From Cryptomeria japonica (Eukaryota; Streptophyta; Pinopsida; Cupressales; Cupressaceae), in NCBI RefSeq assembly GCF_030272615.1, contig NC_081407.1:151609048-151673047 (forward strand): a DNA stretch of 64,000 nt, in the 5' to 3' direction. Shown here piece after piece: positions 35,280-45,482 of this stretch (the first letter of the stretch is position 1; each line of letters begins with the position of its first letter). Both the position numbers and the translations under genes were made by a program. The notes beneath the pieces were generated by a model that was not told where the DNA came from, made no database searches, and saw only the letters and a program-made list of their open reading frames with translations.

Positions 35280-36122
35280 CTGTTTAGGCTTGGAAATAGG
35301 CATGGATGACAAAGCTACGGTTTGGAAGTTTGATTTCCCTCCATTTCCCTCCTTTTTGACATGTTTTATTTTATCAACTTGGTTTCTCGACTTTGTCATC
35401 ATCAGGTTTACACTTCATCAAGTGGGTATTTCTAAAATTGCCACCATATTTTCACCCATCTTCTGAGCTTTCTAACCATATAATTTTTTTTTAATTTGAA
35501 CAACAATAACATATTATTATTGAATTTATTTTACCAGTGTCTCCATAGTTCTCACAGACATAGGTGCACCATTTTTTTTTAGTAACTTTTGATATACTTA
35601 TTCAAATTTTTAAATAATTATATATTATTGTAGTGCACTTGATTATTTACAATTTAAAAAAAATAAAATTGCATTTTCGATGCTTTTAGTGCAACTTATG
35701 CTTCGCACACGAACAGGTACCTAATTTTCAGGATATGCTTGATTGAAAAAATCATAAAAAAAGTACTCTACAAAAAATTATAAAAAAATACACATCTTCT
35801 AGTTCTCACTCTTAACTATCTTTCTGCCAAATGATTTGTCAAAATACTAAATCTAACTATGACTTTTTTGATGTGCACGTCAGACACACTATTATGTTTT
35901 TCAGAAAAAATCAGGGTCTGTTTTTCGTGCGTGAAGGATTTGACCCCCTTAATCTTATCCAATTTTAAAAAAGTTTAGTAGTTTGGAAACTAGATTTAGA
36001 GTAATACAATATTTTTTGTTTTATTATCTTCATATCTTGAGTGAATGACTTTCAAATTTTGCCTCCAAGTTCAGGGTCACCTGATTTTAGAAAAAAAGTG
36101 TCCACTTATACCCCCCTTTTTT
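35280..36122. other. Right arm of large transposon, non-coding
   Basis: No coding potential or repeat array was seen. The sequence is AT-rich with runs of A or T. It ends in a polypyrimidine stretch just inside the right terminal repeat. Confidence 0.5.
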
Positions 36123-36146
36123 ACCACCATCTTTGTGCACTTACCC
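36123..36146 (-). repeat. Right terminal inverted repeat of large transposon
   Basis: ACCACCATCTTTGTGCAC then TTACCC; reverse complement of the left end with one mismatch. Followed by CCCG (36147-36150), the right target duplication. Confidence 0.88.
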
Positions 36147-36150
36147 CCCG

Positions 36151-36875
36151 GTAATATATTTGAAGGAATTTATAGTAGCGTGTGAAGGCCAACATCAACA
36201 TGATCATCGGATAATGTATGATATACTTTATGATCCGACAACTGACATGTTTATTTTTTCTTCATTGAGACTGGCATGGTGAAAAGTTAAAAAGGGTATT
36301 TAAGAGAGATCTTTTAGCGATGGATTCAAGGTTATTTGAATATGCAATTTTGGATGTGAATCATTCAGAGATTGATGGTATGCGATTTGATCAGTGAGTA
36401 AAAGCTTTTGTGCGTAGTTTCACGTGCGCAGTTCCAACCAATAGCAGAACAGAGTATCAGTAAACTGGTTCACAGAGCATAAATTAGAACTTATCTAGCA
36501 TGGTCAGCTACAACCAATAAGTTCATTTTTGTTTGTAATCATTGTATAATGTTGTGTAAGTCAGTGAGACTTCTATTTGAGAAGTGAGCTCTAAGCGGTG
36601 AGCCTGATTGCATGTGAAATCCCCTCCATGTAATATTTGTATACCTTGATCAAGTATATAGATGTTGTGGGTATCAGCCCCACTGTGGTTTTTCCCTTTA
36701 CAAGGTTTTCCACGTATAATTACTGGTGTTATGGTTGTGCTCCTTTATGTGTTATTTGGATTATGCACTTTAATTATATTTACTGTTAACTGGTTCATAT
36801 GCAATAAGTTCAGAAATTTGATTACCAGTAGAACACTGATTCACCCCCGCCTCTCAGTGTTCTTGGAATCCAACA
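36151..36875 (+). repeat. 3' LTR, second part
   Basis: Resumes the 5' LTR alignment (TAATATATTTGAAGGAATTTA...) and ends GGAATCCAACA. With 23053-23293 it totals 966 bp, against 967 bp for the 5' LTR. Confidence 0.9.
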
Positions 36876-36975
36876 AGAATAAACTGGTCACAATAACCCA
36901 AGGACAAAATAACCTAGGATCATAATAACCCAAGCCAAAATAACCTGTGGTCAAAATAACCCATGGGTATAATAT
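36876..36975 (+). repeat. MULE left terminal inverted repeat, inner part
   Basis: Array of units such as CACAATAACCCAAGGA, CAAAATAACCTAGGAT and CATAATAACCC. It aligns, inverted, with 39310-39420. Confidence 0.75.
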
Positions 36976-37214
36976 CCCTGTAAGAATATAGAGAAAGGAA
37001 AATAAAATTTATAAATTACATGTATGTTGCTAAAAAAATTATTATTCAAATTTTCAATTAAAGTGTCAAATTATGAGCGATGCCTCTTATATAATCTAAA
37101 ATGTTATGGTTGTCATAACCATCAACTAGTCTTTTTAGTCTTTGTTTGAGTTTATGGTATTTTTTCCTGCTTGATTGCCTAATGTATCCAGCCATATATT
37201 TCTCTATTTTATTC

Positions 37215-38410
37215 TCTTGGAGACCCTATTCTTTTTTCATTTCTTTGATGAATTTTTCAGATTGAGATGTACGATGCTTGAAGCAATTCACTAAATCCTT
37301 TGTACCATCGCTCAATAGTATTATTGGTTTTGAGAAGACCGTCTTGAATATCTGAATAGCAATTCCACATTGTGATTAGAAACTTGGGTGATCGTTTGTT
37401 GCCTCTTCCAGTTAGTCTGCCAATCCATGTGTCTTCAAAATAATCAATTATGGATTGCAGAGTCTCGTCATGTTTTGTACAATAAGGAGATTGTAAAAGT
37501 GTTTCAAATGCATCAATTACGTCTATCTGAGGCACAAAAGTTAATGCAACAAGTTACTTGACCTCTAATGCAGATACTTCATCAACACTATAACGAGTTT
37601 GTAGACCTTCTTCTTGAACTTTCCTCCACATGCATTGAGAGAAATGGAAAAAACATCCCCAAATAGTGACATTTGGAAAATTTTCAGAAATAGCTCCCAT
37701 GAAACCTAATTCAAAATCAATAAGTATATTTTTTGGGTTTAGATCATGTTGAAGTTGTTTTAATTCTGAAGTAGTTGTGTATAAGTGGTTCTTGTTTTGT
37801 TGTTCATAAAAATATAAATGAGTGGAAATATGGCATCAGTTTTCAAGTCATAAATCGTGTACAACTGATGAAAAACACTTGGCATTGTTTTAAATGTACA
37901 GTCACTAAACCAATTTTGAGATTCTTTTAGTAATTGCAAACTCTGTGTGGTGGTGAATATTAAAAAATGATTCTCATCATTACTATCATGAAAAAAAAAC
38001 TTTTCCCCTCTATTGGTAGTTGTATATTCAACTGGTAAGATAAAATCTGTCGATGTCTGAGGATTTGGTGGCGATGTTTCAAATCCTAATCTTTATCTTC
38101 AAATCATTTTGGATAATGCATTGGTTGATGGTATTGCTCCTACTACGGGTAATAAAATATTAGAACATGAAGCAACAATGATATTTCTTGTAGAATCTTG
38201 AGTCGAGCACTTCATGTCTTTCATTTCATTCACTTTGTGTTTGACAATGATCATCTTAGGTTTTGGAGGATGAATCCGTTTTGTACTGCTAATTACATCA
38301 TCAGATTCTATTTGTGTCGTAGTATAGCACTGACTTGAACATTTATTTGTAAAATATTCTTGACAATGCCAGATCATTTTATTGATGCCTTGTCGATGAA
38401 ACAAAAATGT
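37215..38410 (-). pseudogene. MULE transposase with FLYWCH-like N-terminus
   Basis: Minus-strand coding in several frames. The N-terminal part (38410-38320) has a FLYWCH-like pattern (MIWHCQEYFTNKC, then HPP). The catalytic region is clear: WFSDCTFKTMPSVFHQLYTI (first Asp, near 37842-37910), NILIDFELGFMGAI (second Asp, near 37686-37730), the MULE hallmark GCFFHFSQCMWRK (near 37620-37660), and SPKFLITMWN..TNNTIERWYKGF carrying the final Glu (37300-37400). Frameshifts and stops disable it. Members of this family cut and paste the element by binding its terminal repeats. Confidence 0.82.
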
Positions 38411-39309
38411 GTAGTCATTTAAAATAAGTAATTTCTTGTTTTTTTGGCTTGTTAAAAACTAAAGAGGCATTTTATATATTAAAAATTATGAAGAATGTGT
38501 TGGTTCCCTAAAAGTATATTGATTTTTGTACACTCTTTTAGAAAACCCTAGGAAAATTTAAAATAATGTTCAAAAAAAAAATTACAAAATATCTTCTTTT
38601 ATGAATTTGGATTTCTCCTCTTCTTATCACTCTACACACTCTTACTTCTTCTCCCCTTCTTTTCTTTACTTCTCTTAGTTCTACCACTTTATATATCTTC
38701 TTAATGCCTCTTCATAATGCCTTTTCGCTTATTTCTTTACATAATAACTCTTAATTAGCTTATTCCCACAAAATTTCTTTTATTTTTATATTTATTTACC
38801 ATTTTATAGGTTATTTAAGCATATTAAAGGTGTTTTAAGGCTATTTTAGGGGTATATAATGGATATATGGTCTAAAAATGACCTAAATAGCCTCTATGGT
38901 GCTTCACAATCCCTTTTTATATTAAAGGTTAATGTTACTTACTCTTTTGTCATGCTTGTTTATGTTCCTTGTAATCATATTTATAATTATTTTAATAAAT
39001 AGTTTTTGTGACTATTTATGGTCTTTTAGGCACATGAAGAGATAACAGTGCAAATTGGAGCCAAAATTTGGCATAAGAATTGGAAAAATATCCACATTTA
39101 AAACATTGGGGATGCAATCATTCACAATACTCCCTTCTTGATAGAACCATATGCATGATGGCTTTTAATATTGTTTCACTTTTGCAGTTTCCATGGCCTC
39201 CATTTAAAATGTTCTCTCAACTTGGTTTAATTATTTCTACATGATCTAAATTAGAAAGTTCTAATTGATTTTATGTCATTTCTAGTTTTCTATCTTGATC
39301 TAAAATGAC
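38411..39309. other. Internal non-coding part of MULE
   Basis: AT-rich sequence between transposase start and right terminal repeat. It should contain the promoter of the minus-strand gene. No repeats or ORFs of note. Confidence 0.5.
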
Positions 39310-39420
39310 CACAGGTTATTTTGTCCATGAGTTATCTTGACCATGGATAATTTTGTCCATGGGTTATTATGACCCTAGGTTATTTTGTTCTTGGGTTATT
39401 TTGCCTGGGTTATTATGCCC
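39310..39420 (-). repeat. MULE right terminal inverted repeat
   Basis: Units GACCACAGGTTATTTTG, CATGGGTTATTATGACC and CTAGGTTATTTTG, ending GGGTTATTATGCCC. They are the inverse of the left-end units. Confidence 0.78.
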
Positions 39421-40184
39421 AAATACCATAAATAAAAGCTCAAAATGAAAAAATGCATTAGAAGCAAATATGCTTACCAAATAATGGAGGAATGGCAGTA
39501 TAAGTGAATGGATCTACATTTCCCAGTTAGTTTAATTTTATAATTTTAGTTTTGGTGGCATTAAGGAAGTGTGCAAACCAATAGAGCTCAAATATATATT
39601 ACAATCTTGGCCATATAAACACCTACTACATCATCTAATCTCAAATCAAACTCGAAAGGAACCCAATGTGCTACACCCAATAGAGCATAGTTTGCAAGGT
39701 TGGTTTTGAATGGCAAACCTTTAATGATTGCCCATGTATTTTATATAAGTCCACAATATCCACTTATCTTTTGAAGCTTTTAATTTGGGTGCTTAAATTT
39801 TTGCACATCATACCATGTTAGAAACAAACAAAGCTAATTTTTCTGTAGCAAAACAATAGAGAATGTTTTCAAGAAACAACACTAAAAATGAAAATCACTT
39901 GTAGAAGGTATATTAATTTAAAAAATACCATACAAATTGCCTCCCTTGCAAGCTCCATTATGAGTGAAATCTTTTCTAGTAGCATAACTAACTTGAATGG
40001 AAAACGAAGATATTAAACTAATGGTTACAATAATTCTGTTTATTCCTTCAAAAGTCCCATTGTTCCAATATATCCCCCCTACTCCGCCAAATGACTACAA
40101 ATTATAAAATCTAATTTTACTACATTTTAGATAACTTCCTTGGTTCCTACTCAGGGATGCCTCCATATTTAAAAGGTAGAGCTT

Positions 40185-40394
40185 CTATCTTAATGCATTT
40201 GATAAGCCATCATTATTTAATATAATGACAACATCACCATCTTTGTTTTTATATCTTAAATTAAGCTCATTGACAACCCCCTTCAACTTAGAAAGAATAA
40301 AAATATTGGATTTTAGATCATGCAAAGATATATATGGTCCCCCATGCAAACTGTTTTCCACCTTAATACGTGTGATCATGTCTTCATATTTCAC
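40185..40394 (-). pseudogene. PB1-domain-like exon fragment
   Basis: On the minus strand an AG acceptor-like TTTTCAG precedes VKYEDMITRIKVENSLHGGP. It runs to LNLRYKNKDGDVVIILNNDGL followed by SNALR and a TAG where CAG-Gln would fit. Basic start, ~70-residue length and the acidic Y-K-D-x-D-G-D-x-V pattern resemble a PB1 domain as in NBR1-like or NIN-like proteins. No neighbouring exons are convincing, so it is probably a relic or captured fragment. Confidence 0.4.
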
Positions 40395-41196
40395 CTGAAA
40401 ATATCACTATCACATTAATGAGTGCAAAAAATACAACAACATTTCCACAAGACCATCTAAAGAATACCAAATATTAAACCACAAAAAATATCTAATAATA
40501 AACATAAGTTAAATTAACTAAAGTCTTCAAAAAATACTAATTTGATTGGTCCTATATGAGATCGACTAAATCCCTTACCATTATTACTTTTCTTGACATA
40601 TTTCAACTTCCAATTAAATCTGACATTCAAATTGCATGACAAACTTGTCAAAAACAGTGGAAAATCAATATAATTCTAATTCATAGACAATTCTTGCAAA
40701 CTATTTTAAAAATGCAAGAAAACCAAGTCCAAAATTACCACCAAATGGAATGAAAAAGTGTACCACTATATATGAATACATGAATTTTTGAAACCGAAAG
40801 GTTGATAGAGAAAATATAGTAACATGCATGTAATCTTTTGTAGCATAGGCTTATATACTTGTAAATGAGGAGGCATAGATTTGAATAGTGAATGTCTTGT
40901 ATAATTTCATGAAAGAAGTAAGTCTCTACTCGACCAAATAATCTCAAAATGATTGAAAAATGATTTAAGAAACATTCAAACAAACAAGATGAATAGGCAT
41001 ACAATATTGAGATTGGGTTTTAGGGATTCAATGGAGGATAAAACATAACAAAAGAACAAGATCTTTTAATGGAAGTTTGCGACATAAGTTCAAGAATCAT
41101 AACCACTTGTTATGACAAAGACCAAAAGATCTATTGAGAAAATAATTATAAATATAGAGACTCAACATACCTAAAGTTCACATCCTTTTGTACACT

Positions 41197-41201
41197 TAAA
41201 T
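41197..41201. repeat. Target-site duplication TAAAT (left)
   Basis: Matches TAAAT at 44929-44933 exactly. Confidence 0.85.
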
Positions 41202-42019
41202 TGATGCAACCATAACCGGTAAAAACCCTCAAAAGAGTCAACCGACTTATGCAGCAAGAGAGACACGACAAAAGCAGTAAGAAAACATAACAATTTCACA
41301 TAAATAGATCATAATAAAGCCTTAGAACTTTCGACAATCATTCGACAATTATCATATTATCATCAAAGAACATCTGATAATTAACCTGTTACATGCAGGC
41401 TTCAAGCCAGATACAATCCAACCGGTACTCTAAGAATCAACCAGATCAAAACATGCGAATCTCAATCCTTATTCCCAGTTCTACTTCCTCTGCCCCTCTA
41501 AATGAATACATAATATCATATTTATACCCACCGGAACATATCCGGGTCGGCCTCATAAGATTACATTCACCAGTGTAGGAAAATGAAACGTGTAATTAGG
41601 TCGACCCTAAGAATTAAATAAATCTTTCTAGAAAATAATAACCAAGTGATGCGGTTCAGCAGGAAGGTTGGGCACACGCCAAATAACATCGGACAAGACC
41701 CAAGATGGATCCACACACCAAGAATTGCGTTGGTAATGAAGGAGAACCAATCGGTAAGCACAAGAGCTGTCCTAGAACCTAGAAACAGTCAACCATAAGC
41801 AATAAATGACCGAAAAAGAACCCAAACAAATTGAAAATATGGAATCAAACACATGAAACCTTCTGAAAACCTAAAATAAGAACTGCCATGAAGAACAAGC
41901 AACTTATCGATACCAACCGGTAAGAACACATAAAACTGCACAAAGAACTAAACAAGAACAAAACTAAAAGGAAATATTTTTGGTTGATGCAAGATTTCTC
42001 ATCGACTGGGGATGCTCTT
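41202..42019 (-). repeat. 3' LTR of gypsy derivative
   Basis: Plus strand starts TGATGCAACCATAACCGG. It aligns with 44144-44928 throughout. The inner border (about 42019) is blurred: the partner ends GCTCCTGCATCA, whereas here GCTCTTG runs into AATTAGACA, so the start of this LTR and its polypurine tract have mutated or been lost. Confidence 0.82.
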
Positions 42020-42584
42020 GAATTAGACAACCCAGGTAGAAAAAGATGTTCCATGAGAGGCAACTCATGAATATCTAAAAGGATTCGGAATGAAGATCCC
42101 ATGCTCATTTCTGATCCAAACATCTTCCTTATCTGCCAACCTCTACTTTATTTCCTCCAGTGCCTCAATCGGCTTCTCTAACCTTTGACTCCCTTTGTTT
42201 CTCTTTCTTTACTTTAGTTTTGTGTATTGTCTATGTTTTTGCAACTCTGATTTGGCTCTGCCACAAGACTTCATCTAGTTTGTCACCATAATCTCTCTGT
42301 CGACTGGTTCCATTTGTCCATCAGGTTCATCCGTCAGATCTTTCTATAAACCCATATCACCTTCTCGTTTAACCTCTGCAAATGGTTATATCAGATCTTT
42401 CTTCAAAACCTTCGGTATGACCTCTGCAACCAGTTCTATCAAATCTTCTGATATAACCCCTGCCACCGGTTTCTCAGTATTGCAACTTCGCTCATGACTC
42501 AAATTCTTCACCTCCTTCTCTTTCTCCTTCAAAGAAATAAATGTGAACTTTTGTCCATCCTTTTCAATAGTAGCTAGGTTTCTT

Positions 42585-42929
42585 CTAGTCATAAATAGCT
42601 CCTCTATCATACTGCCAAGGTTTCTCAACAAGAAATGGCATCATAGACACAACATCACATAAAACTTCATCTCTAAAAGACCCAATAGTGAAACTCACCA
42701 AATACTGTTCCTTTATCTCTATCTTCTTATCATCTTGTAACCAACTTACCTCATAAGGAAAAGTATGCTTAAGCCTCTTCAACCCAAGCTTCACAACCAT
42801 CTCCTCAGATACTAAATTATCAGTACTTCCACTATCTACAATGACCTTGCAACACTTACCACCTGATTTACACACAGTCTGGAAAAGACTCTTCCTCTGA
42901 GTAGATCCGATATCCTTTCTTTTGAACAT
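42585..42929 (-). pseudogene. Gypsy aspartic protease
   Basis: Reads KVIVDSGSTDNLVSEEMVVK, an intact D-S-G catalytic turn with the hydrophobic-hydrophobic-D-S-G-S context of retropepsins, then a core ending in EVLCDVVSMM. It continues toward EKPWQYDRGAIYD before breaking. Downstream only degenerate sequence (LATIEKDGQKFTFISL and similar) leads to the LTR. Confidence 0.8.
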
Positions 42930-43173
42930 AAGGGATTCTCCTTGCTCTGGTGCATAGGACCAGATCTGGTACCATCACCTTCCGATTCCTCACTTGCCAC
43001 ACAACTTATTGCCATTCCTTGTTTACATTCATAGAATCTATGTCTGATTTCTCCACACTTGAAACATTTGCTAGGAAATTCTCTACCGGTACTACTTCTA
43101 CCTTTCCTCGGTGTCTTCTATTCCGGTTCTTTACTCCACTTAGGTTTTGACTCCTCTTCTTCAACCGGTTTCT

Positions 43174-43914
43174 TCATGTACTGTCACTCATCTTGAATTT
43201 CTCCTTTCCCTTATTCAGTTGTCTTCTTCTCACATTCTCCTCAGCCTTCACAACATACTGGTAAGCTTCTTCAACTGTGGAAACCTTCAACATACTCATC
43301 TCATCTTGAATATTAAAAGAAAGTCCATTGATGTACCTCGCCACCTTTTCTTTGTCCATCTCTCTATGTCCAGATCTGATTACCACCTTGTATAATTCCT
43401 TAGTGTATTCCTTCACAGTCATGTTTCTCTATTTTAGGTTCTGCAACTTCTTGAACAACTCCAATTCATAGTCTCCCTGTATGAACTTGGCCTTCAATCT
43501 TGCAACCATCTGTCTCCACCGGGTGATCTTCAATTCACCATTCTCCACTCTGTCTTTCTGCAATTCTTTCCACCACAAGGCAACATGCCCTTTCAACTTG
43601 GTCTGTGCCAACCGGACTCTCTGCGGGTCCTTGACATCTTCAAACTCAATGTAGTCCTCCAACTCTCTGATCCAAACGATCAAATCCTTCGGGTTCAGCG
43701 TTCCAGAAAAGTTAGAAACCTCAACTTTATGAAATTTACTCGCTTGTGCCATTGCTCTCAGGAATCTTTCCTCTTTTTCATCCTCCGGTCCTTCAACTTC
43801 CTCAAGCTCTTCACCAGCTTCCTCATATTCATCCTCAGAATTAGGGTTTCTCCATAAACCAACCAAAGTATTTCAGATGTCATTCCTTACTTCATTCTTG
43901 AAGTCTTCCATCAT
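43174..43914 (-). pseudogene. Gypsy Gag (retrotrans_gag domain)
   Basis: ATG at 43914, then an acidic N-terminus (EEAGEELEEVEGPEDEKEE) and a typical capsid-like retrotrans_gag domain: FSGTLNPKDLIVWIRELEDY, LKGHVALWWKELQ and LKAKFIQGDYELELFKKLQN. The frame contains a TGA at 43875-43873 and a TAG near 43428 where Gln fits (LK*RNMTVKEYTKE), then runs to 43174. A zinc knuckle CFKCGEIRHRFYEC is readable in a shifted frame near 43030-43075. Confidence 0.82.
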
Positions 43915-44129
43915 CTACTCTACCCTTCGAGGGTTTGTCCTCCTCGACGACATCTATTCTTCCACTCTGGTGAACTGCCTCAAATCGACGATCTGACTAC
44001 TAGTTTCAATTGCTTCCCCTCGGCGATCTATTGAACACATGTGCAACTTGCCTCCAATCTGTGATCCGTCCACCTCAAGGAATGTCTCAATGTTCGCAAA
44101 CGATTCTTCCACCAGCCAGTCCATAACCA

Positions 44130-44141
44130 GCTCTGATACCA
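44130..44141 (-). other. Primer binding site of gypsy derivative
   Basis: Complement TGGTATCAGAGC, two bases from the 5' LTR end at 44144; initiator tRNA-Met type. Confidence 0.88.
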
Positions 44142-44143
44142 CT

Positions 44144-44928
44144 TGATGCAACCATAACCGGTAAAAACCCTCAAAAGAGTCAACCGACTTATGCAGCAAG
44201 AGAGACACAATGAAAGAAGTAAGAAAACATATCAAGTTCACATAAACAGATCATAATAAAGCCTTAGAACTTCTAGAAATCATCCGACAATCATCATATT
44301 ATCATCAAAGAACATCTGATAATTAACCGGTTATGTGCAGGCTTCAAGGCAGATACAATCCAACCGGGAATCTAAGAATCAACTGGATCACAACATGCGA
44401 ATCTCAATCCTTATTCCCAATTCTACTTCCTCTACCCCTCTAAATGAATACATAATATTATATTTATACCCACAGGAACATATTCGGGTCGGCCTCATAA
44501 GATTACATTCACCAATGCAGGAAAATTAAATATGTAATTAGGTCGGCCCTAAGAATTAAATAAATCTTTTTGGAAAATAACAACCAAGTGATACAGTTCA
44601 ACAGGAAGGTCGACCACACGCCAAGAATTGCACTGGTAATGAAGGAGAACCAACCGATAAGCACAAGAACTATCCCGGAACCCAGAAATAGTCAACTTAA
44701 AGCGATAACTGACCGGAAAAGAACCCAAACGAACTGAAAATATGGAATCAAGCACATGAAACCGTCTGGAAACCTAAAATAAAATCTGCCACGAAGAACA
44801 AGCAACCTACCGGTACCAACCGGTAAGATCACAAAAAACTGCACAAAGAACTAAACAAGAACAAAACTGAAAGGAAATATTTTTGGTTGATGCAAGATTG
44901 CTCATTGACCGGGGATGCTCCTGCATCA
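44144..44928 (-). repeat. 5' LTR of gypsy derivative
   Basis: 785 bp with 7-bp inverted ends TGATGCA..TGCATCA, followed on the plus strand by TAAAT (44929-44933). Confidence 0.88.
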
Positions 44929-44933
44929 TAAAT

Positions 44934-45283
44934 GCTCTATCAATTCTTTATTTGCAGTCAAATCTTTTCATCTCCTATGTGATATGGTGGTACATTGTGG
45001 CTTTGTGATTTCCATTCCAAGGATGTTTTGTAGGAGCCCTTAACACTTATACCCATTTTACCCATTTTTGTTTCATGGTCAACTTAATTGTGGCAAGCAC
45101 TAAACCAATCTAAAAAATCCAAACCCTAGTTCTTAATCTCCACTTCTCTCCCTATAGACTACATGCCCCTCTTTTAGATAAACTATATCAACTCTATGAA
45201 TATACCAACTTTACATATATGAATATAGCAAAACAATTAAAACTAAAAACCAAAAAGTTAAAAATAGAATAAAATATTCAAAT

Positions 45284-45315
<32 letters not shown>

Positions 45316-45482
45316 TGTATGTATGTATGTGTATGTGTGTGTGTGAGAGAGAGAGGATATTAATTTAAAGTTTTTAAAAAAATCATTGAATGATACTTTT
45401 TGTATGCAGGAAAAGTGGGCAAATAAAACTTAATATGTGAAAATATAACTAATACTAGTCCACACACACACACAAGACTTCT
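44934..45482. other. Intergenic with (ATGT)n microsatellite
   Basis: No gene. A tetranucleotide ATGT array (45287-45330) passes into GT (to 45344) and GA (to 45356). A short CA run is near 45463. Confidence 0.85.

Larger units (their letters stand above)
23294..36146. mobile_element. 12.85-kb two-gene DNA transposon with 24-bp inverted ends
   Basis: Bounded by inverted repeats GGGTATGTGCAC..ATGGTGGT (23294-23317) and the complement of GGGTAAGTGCAC..ATGGTGGT (36123-36146), identical except at base 6. The intact 5' LTR of the host copia reads CCTG at the insertion point; the split 3' LTR shows CCTA on the left and CCCG on the right. This is best explained by a 4-bp target duplication with one later change in each copy. 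Inside are a plus-strand multi-exon gene (23630-26163), a satellite block, a minus-strand DDE-type transposase gene (28783-31658) and long simple-repeat tracts. A 4-bp duplication would suit the Sola superfamily, but that is a hypothesis to test. Confidence 0.82.
15654..36875 (+). mobile_element. Copia-type LTR retrotransposon without pol, carrying nested elements
   Basis: 5' LTR 15654-16620, tRNA-Met primer site 16622, gag-like ORF with three zinc knuckles, a long extra ORF region 18158-22910, polypurine tract 23041-23052 and a 3' LTR split into 23053-23293 and 36151-36875. Once the two nested insertions are removed the element is about 7 kb. The flanks ATAAT (15649-15653) and AGAAT (36876-36880) fit a 5-bp target duplication with one change. 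The LTRs differ visibly (roughly 20 changes in the first 240 bp), so it is much older than the element at 8608. No integrase or RT is found. Confidence 0.85.
15616..39420 (-). mobile_element. Mutator-like element (MULE), split by nested insertions
   Basis: Removing the copia-type element at 15654-36875 joins a left terminal repeat (15616-15653 plus 36876-36975) to a transposase region (about 37215-38410, minus strand) and a right terminal repeat (about 39310-39420) in inverted orientation. The resulting element is about 2.6 kb. The ends read GGRCATAATAACC on both sides, and each terminal repeat of about 100 bp is made of short units with the core AAAATAACC. The transposase has MULE motifs. 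No 9-bp target duplication could be matched at the ends, so the outer borders are approximate. Confidence 0.75.
39421..41201. other. Intergenic with one gene-fragment candidate
   Basis: AT-rich. Apart from the PB1-like piece at 40185-40394, minus-strand sequence near 39640-39720 reads LANYALLGVAHWVPFEFDLRL, which looks coding but matches no domain I know. Nothing else is supportable. Confidence 0.4.
41202..44928 (-). mobile_element. Gypsy-type deletion derivative keeping gag and protease
   Basis: A 3.73-kb minus-strand element with LTRs at both ends (44144-44928 and about 41202-42019), tRNA-Met primer site 44130-44141, gag, zinc knuckle and protease, and a TAAAT duplication. About 1.6 kb carries coding remains and pol is absent. 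Its protease parallels that of the gypsy pol at 1-600, so the two belong to related families. The 5' LTR lacks about 40 bp present in the 3' LTR, and substitutions are numerous, so it is not recent. Confidence 0.88.
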
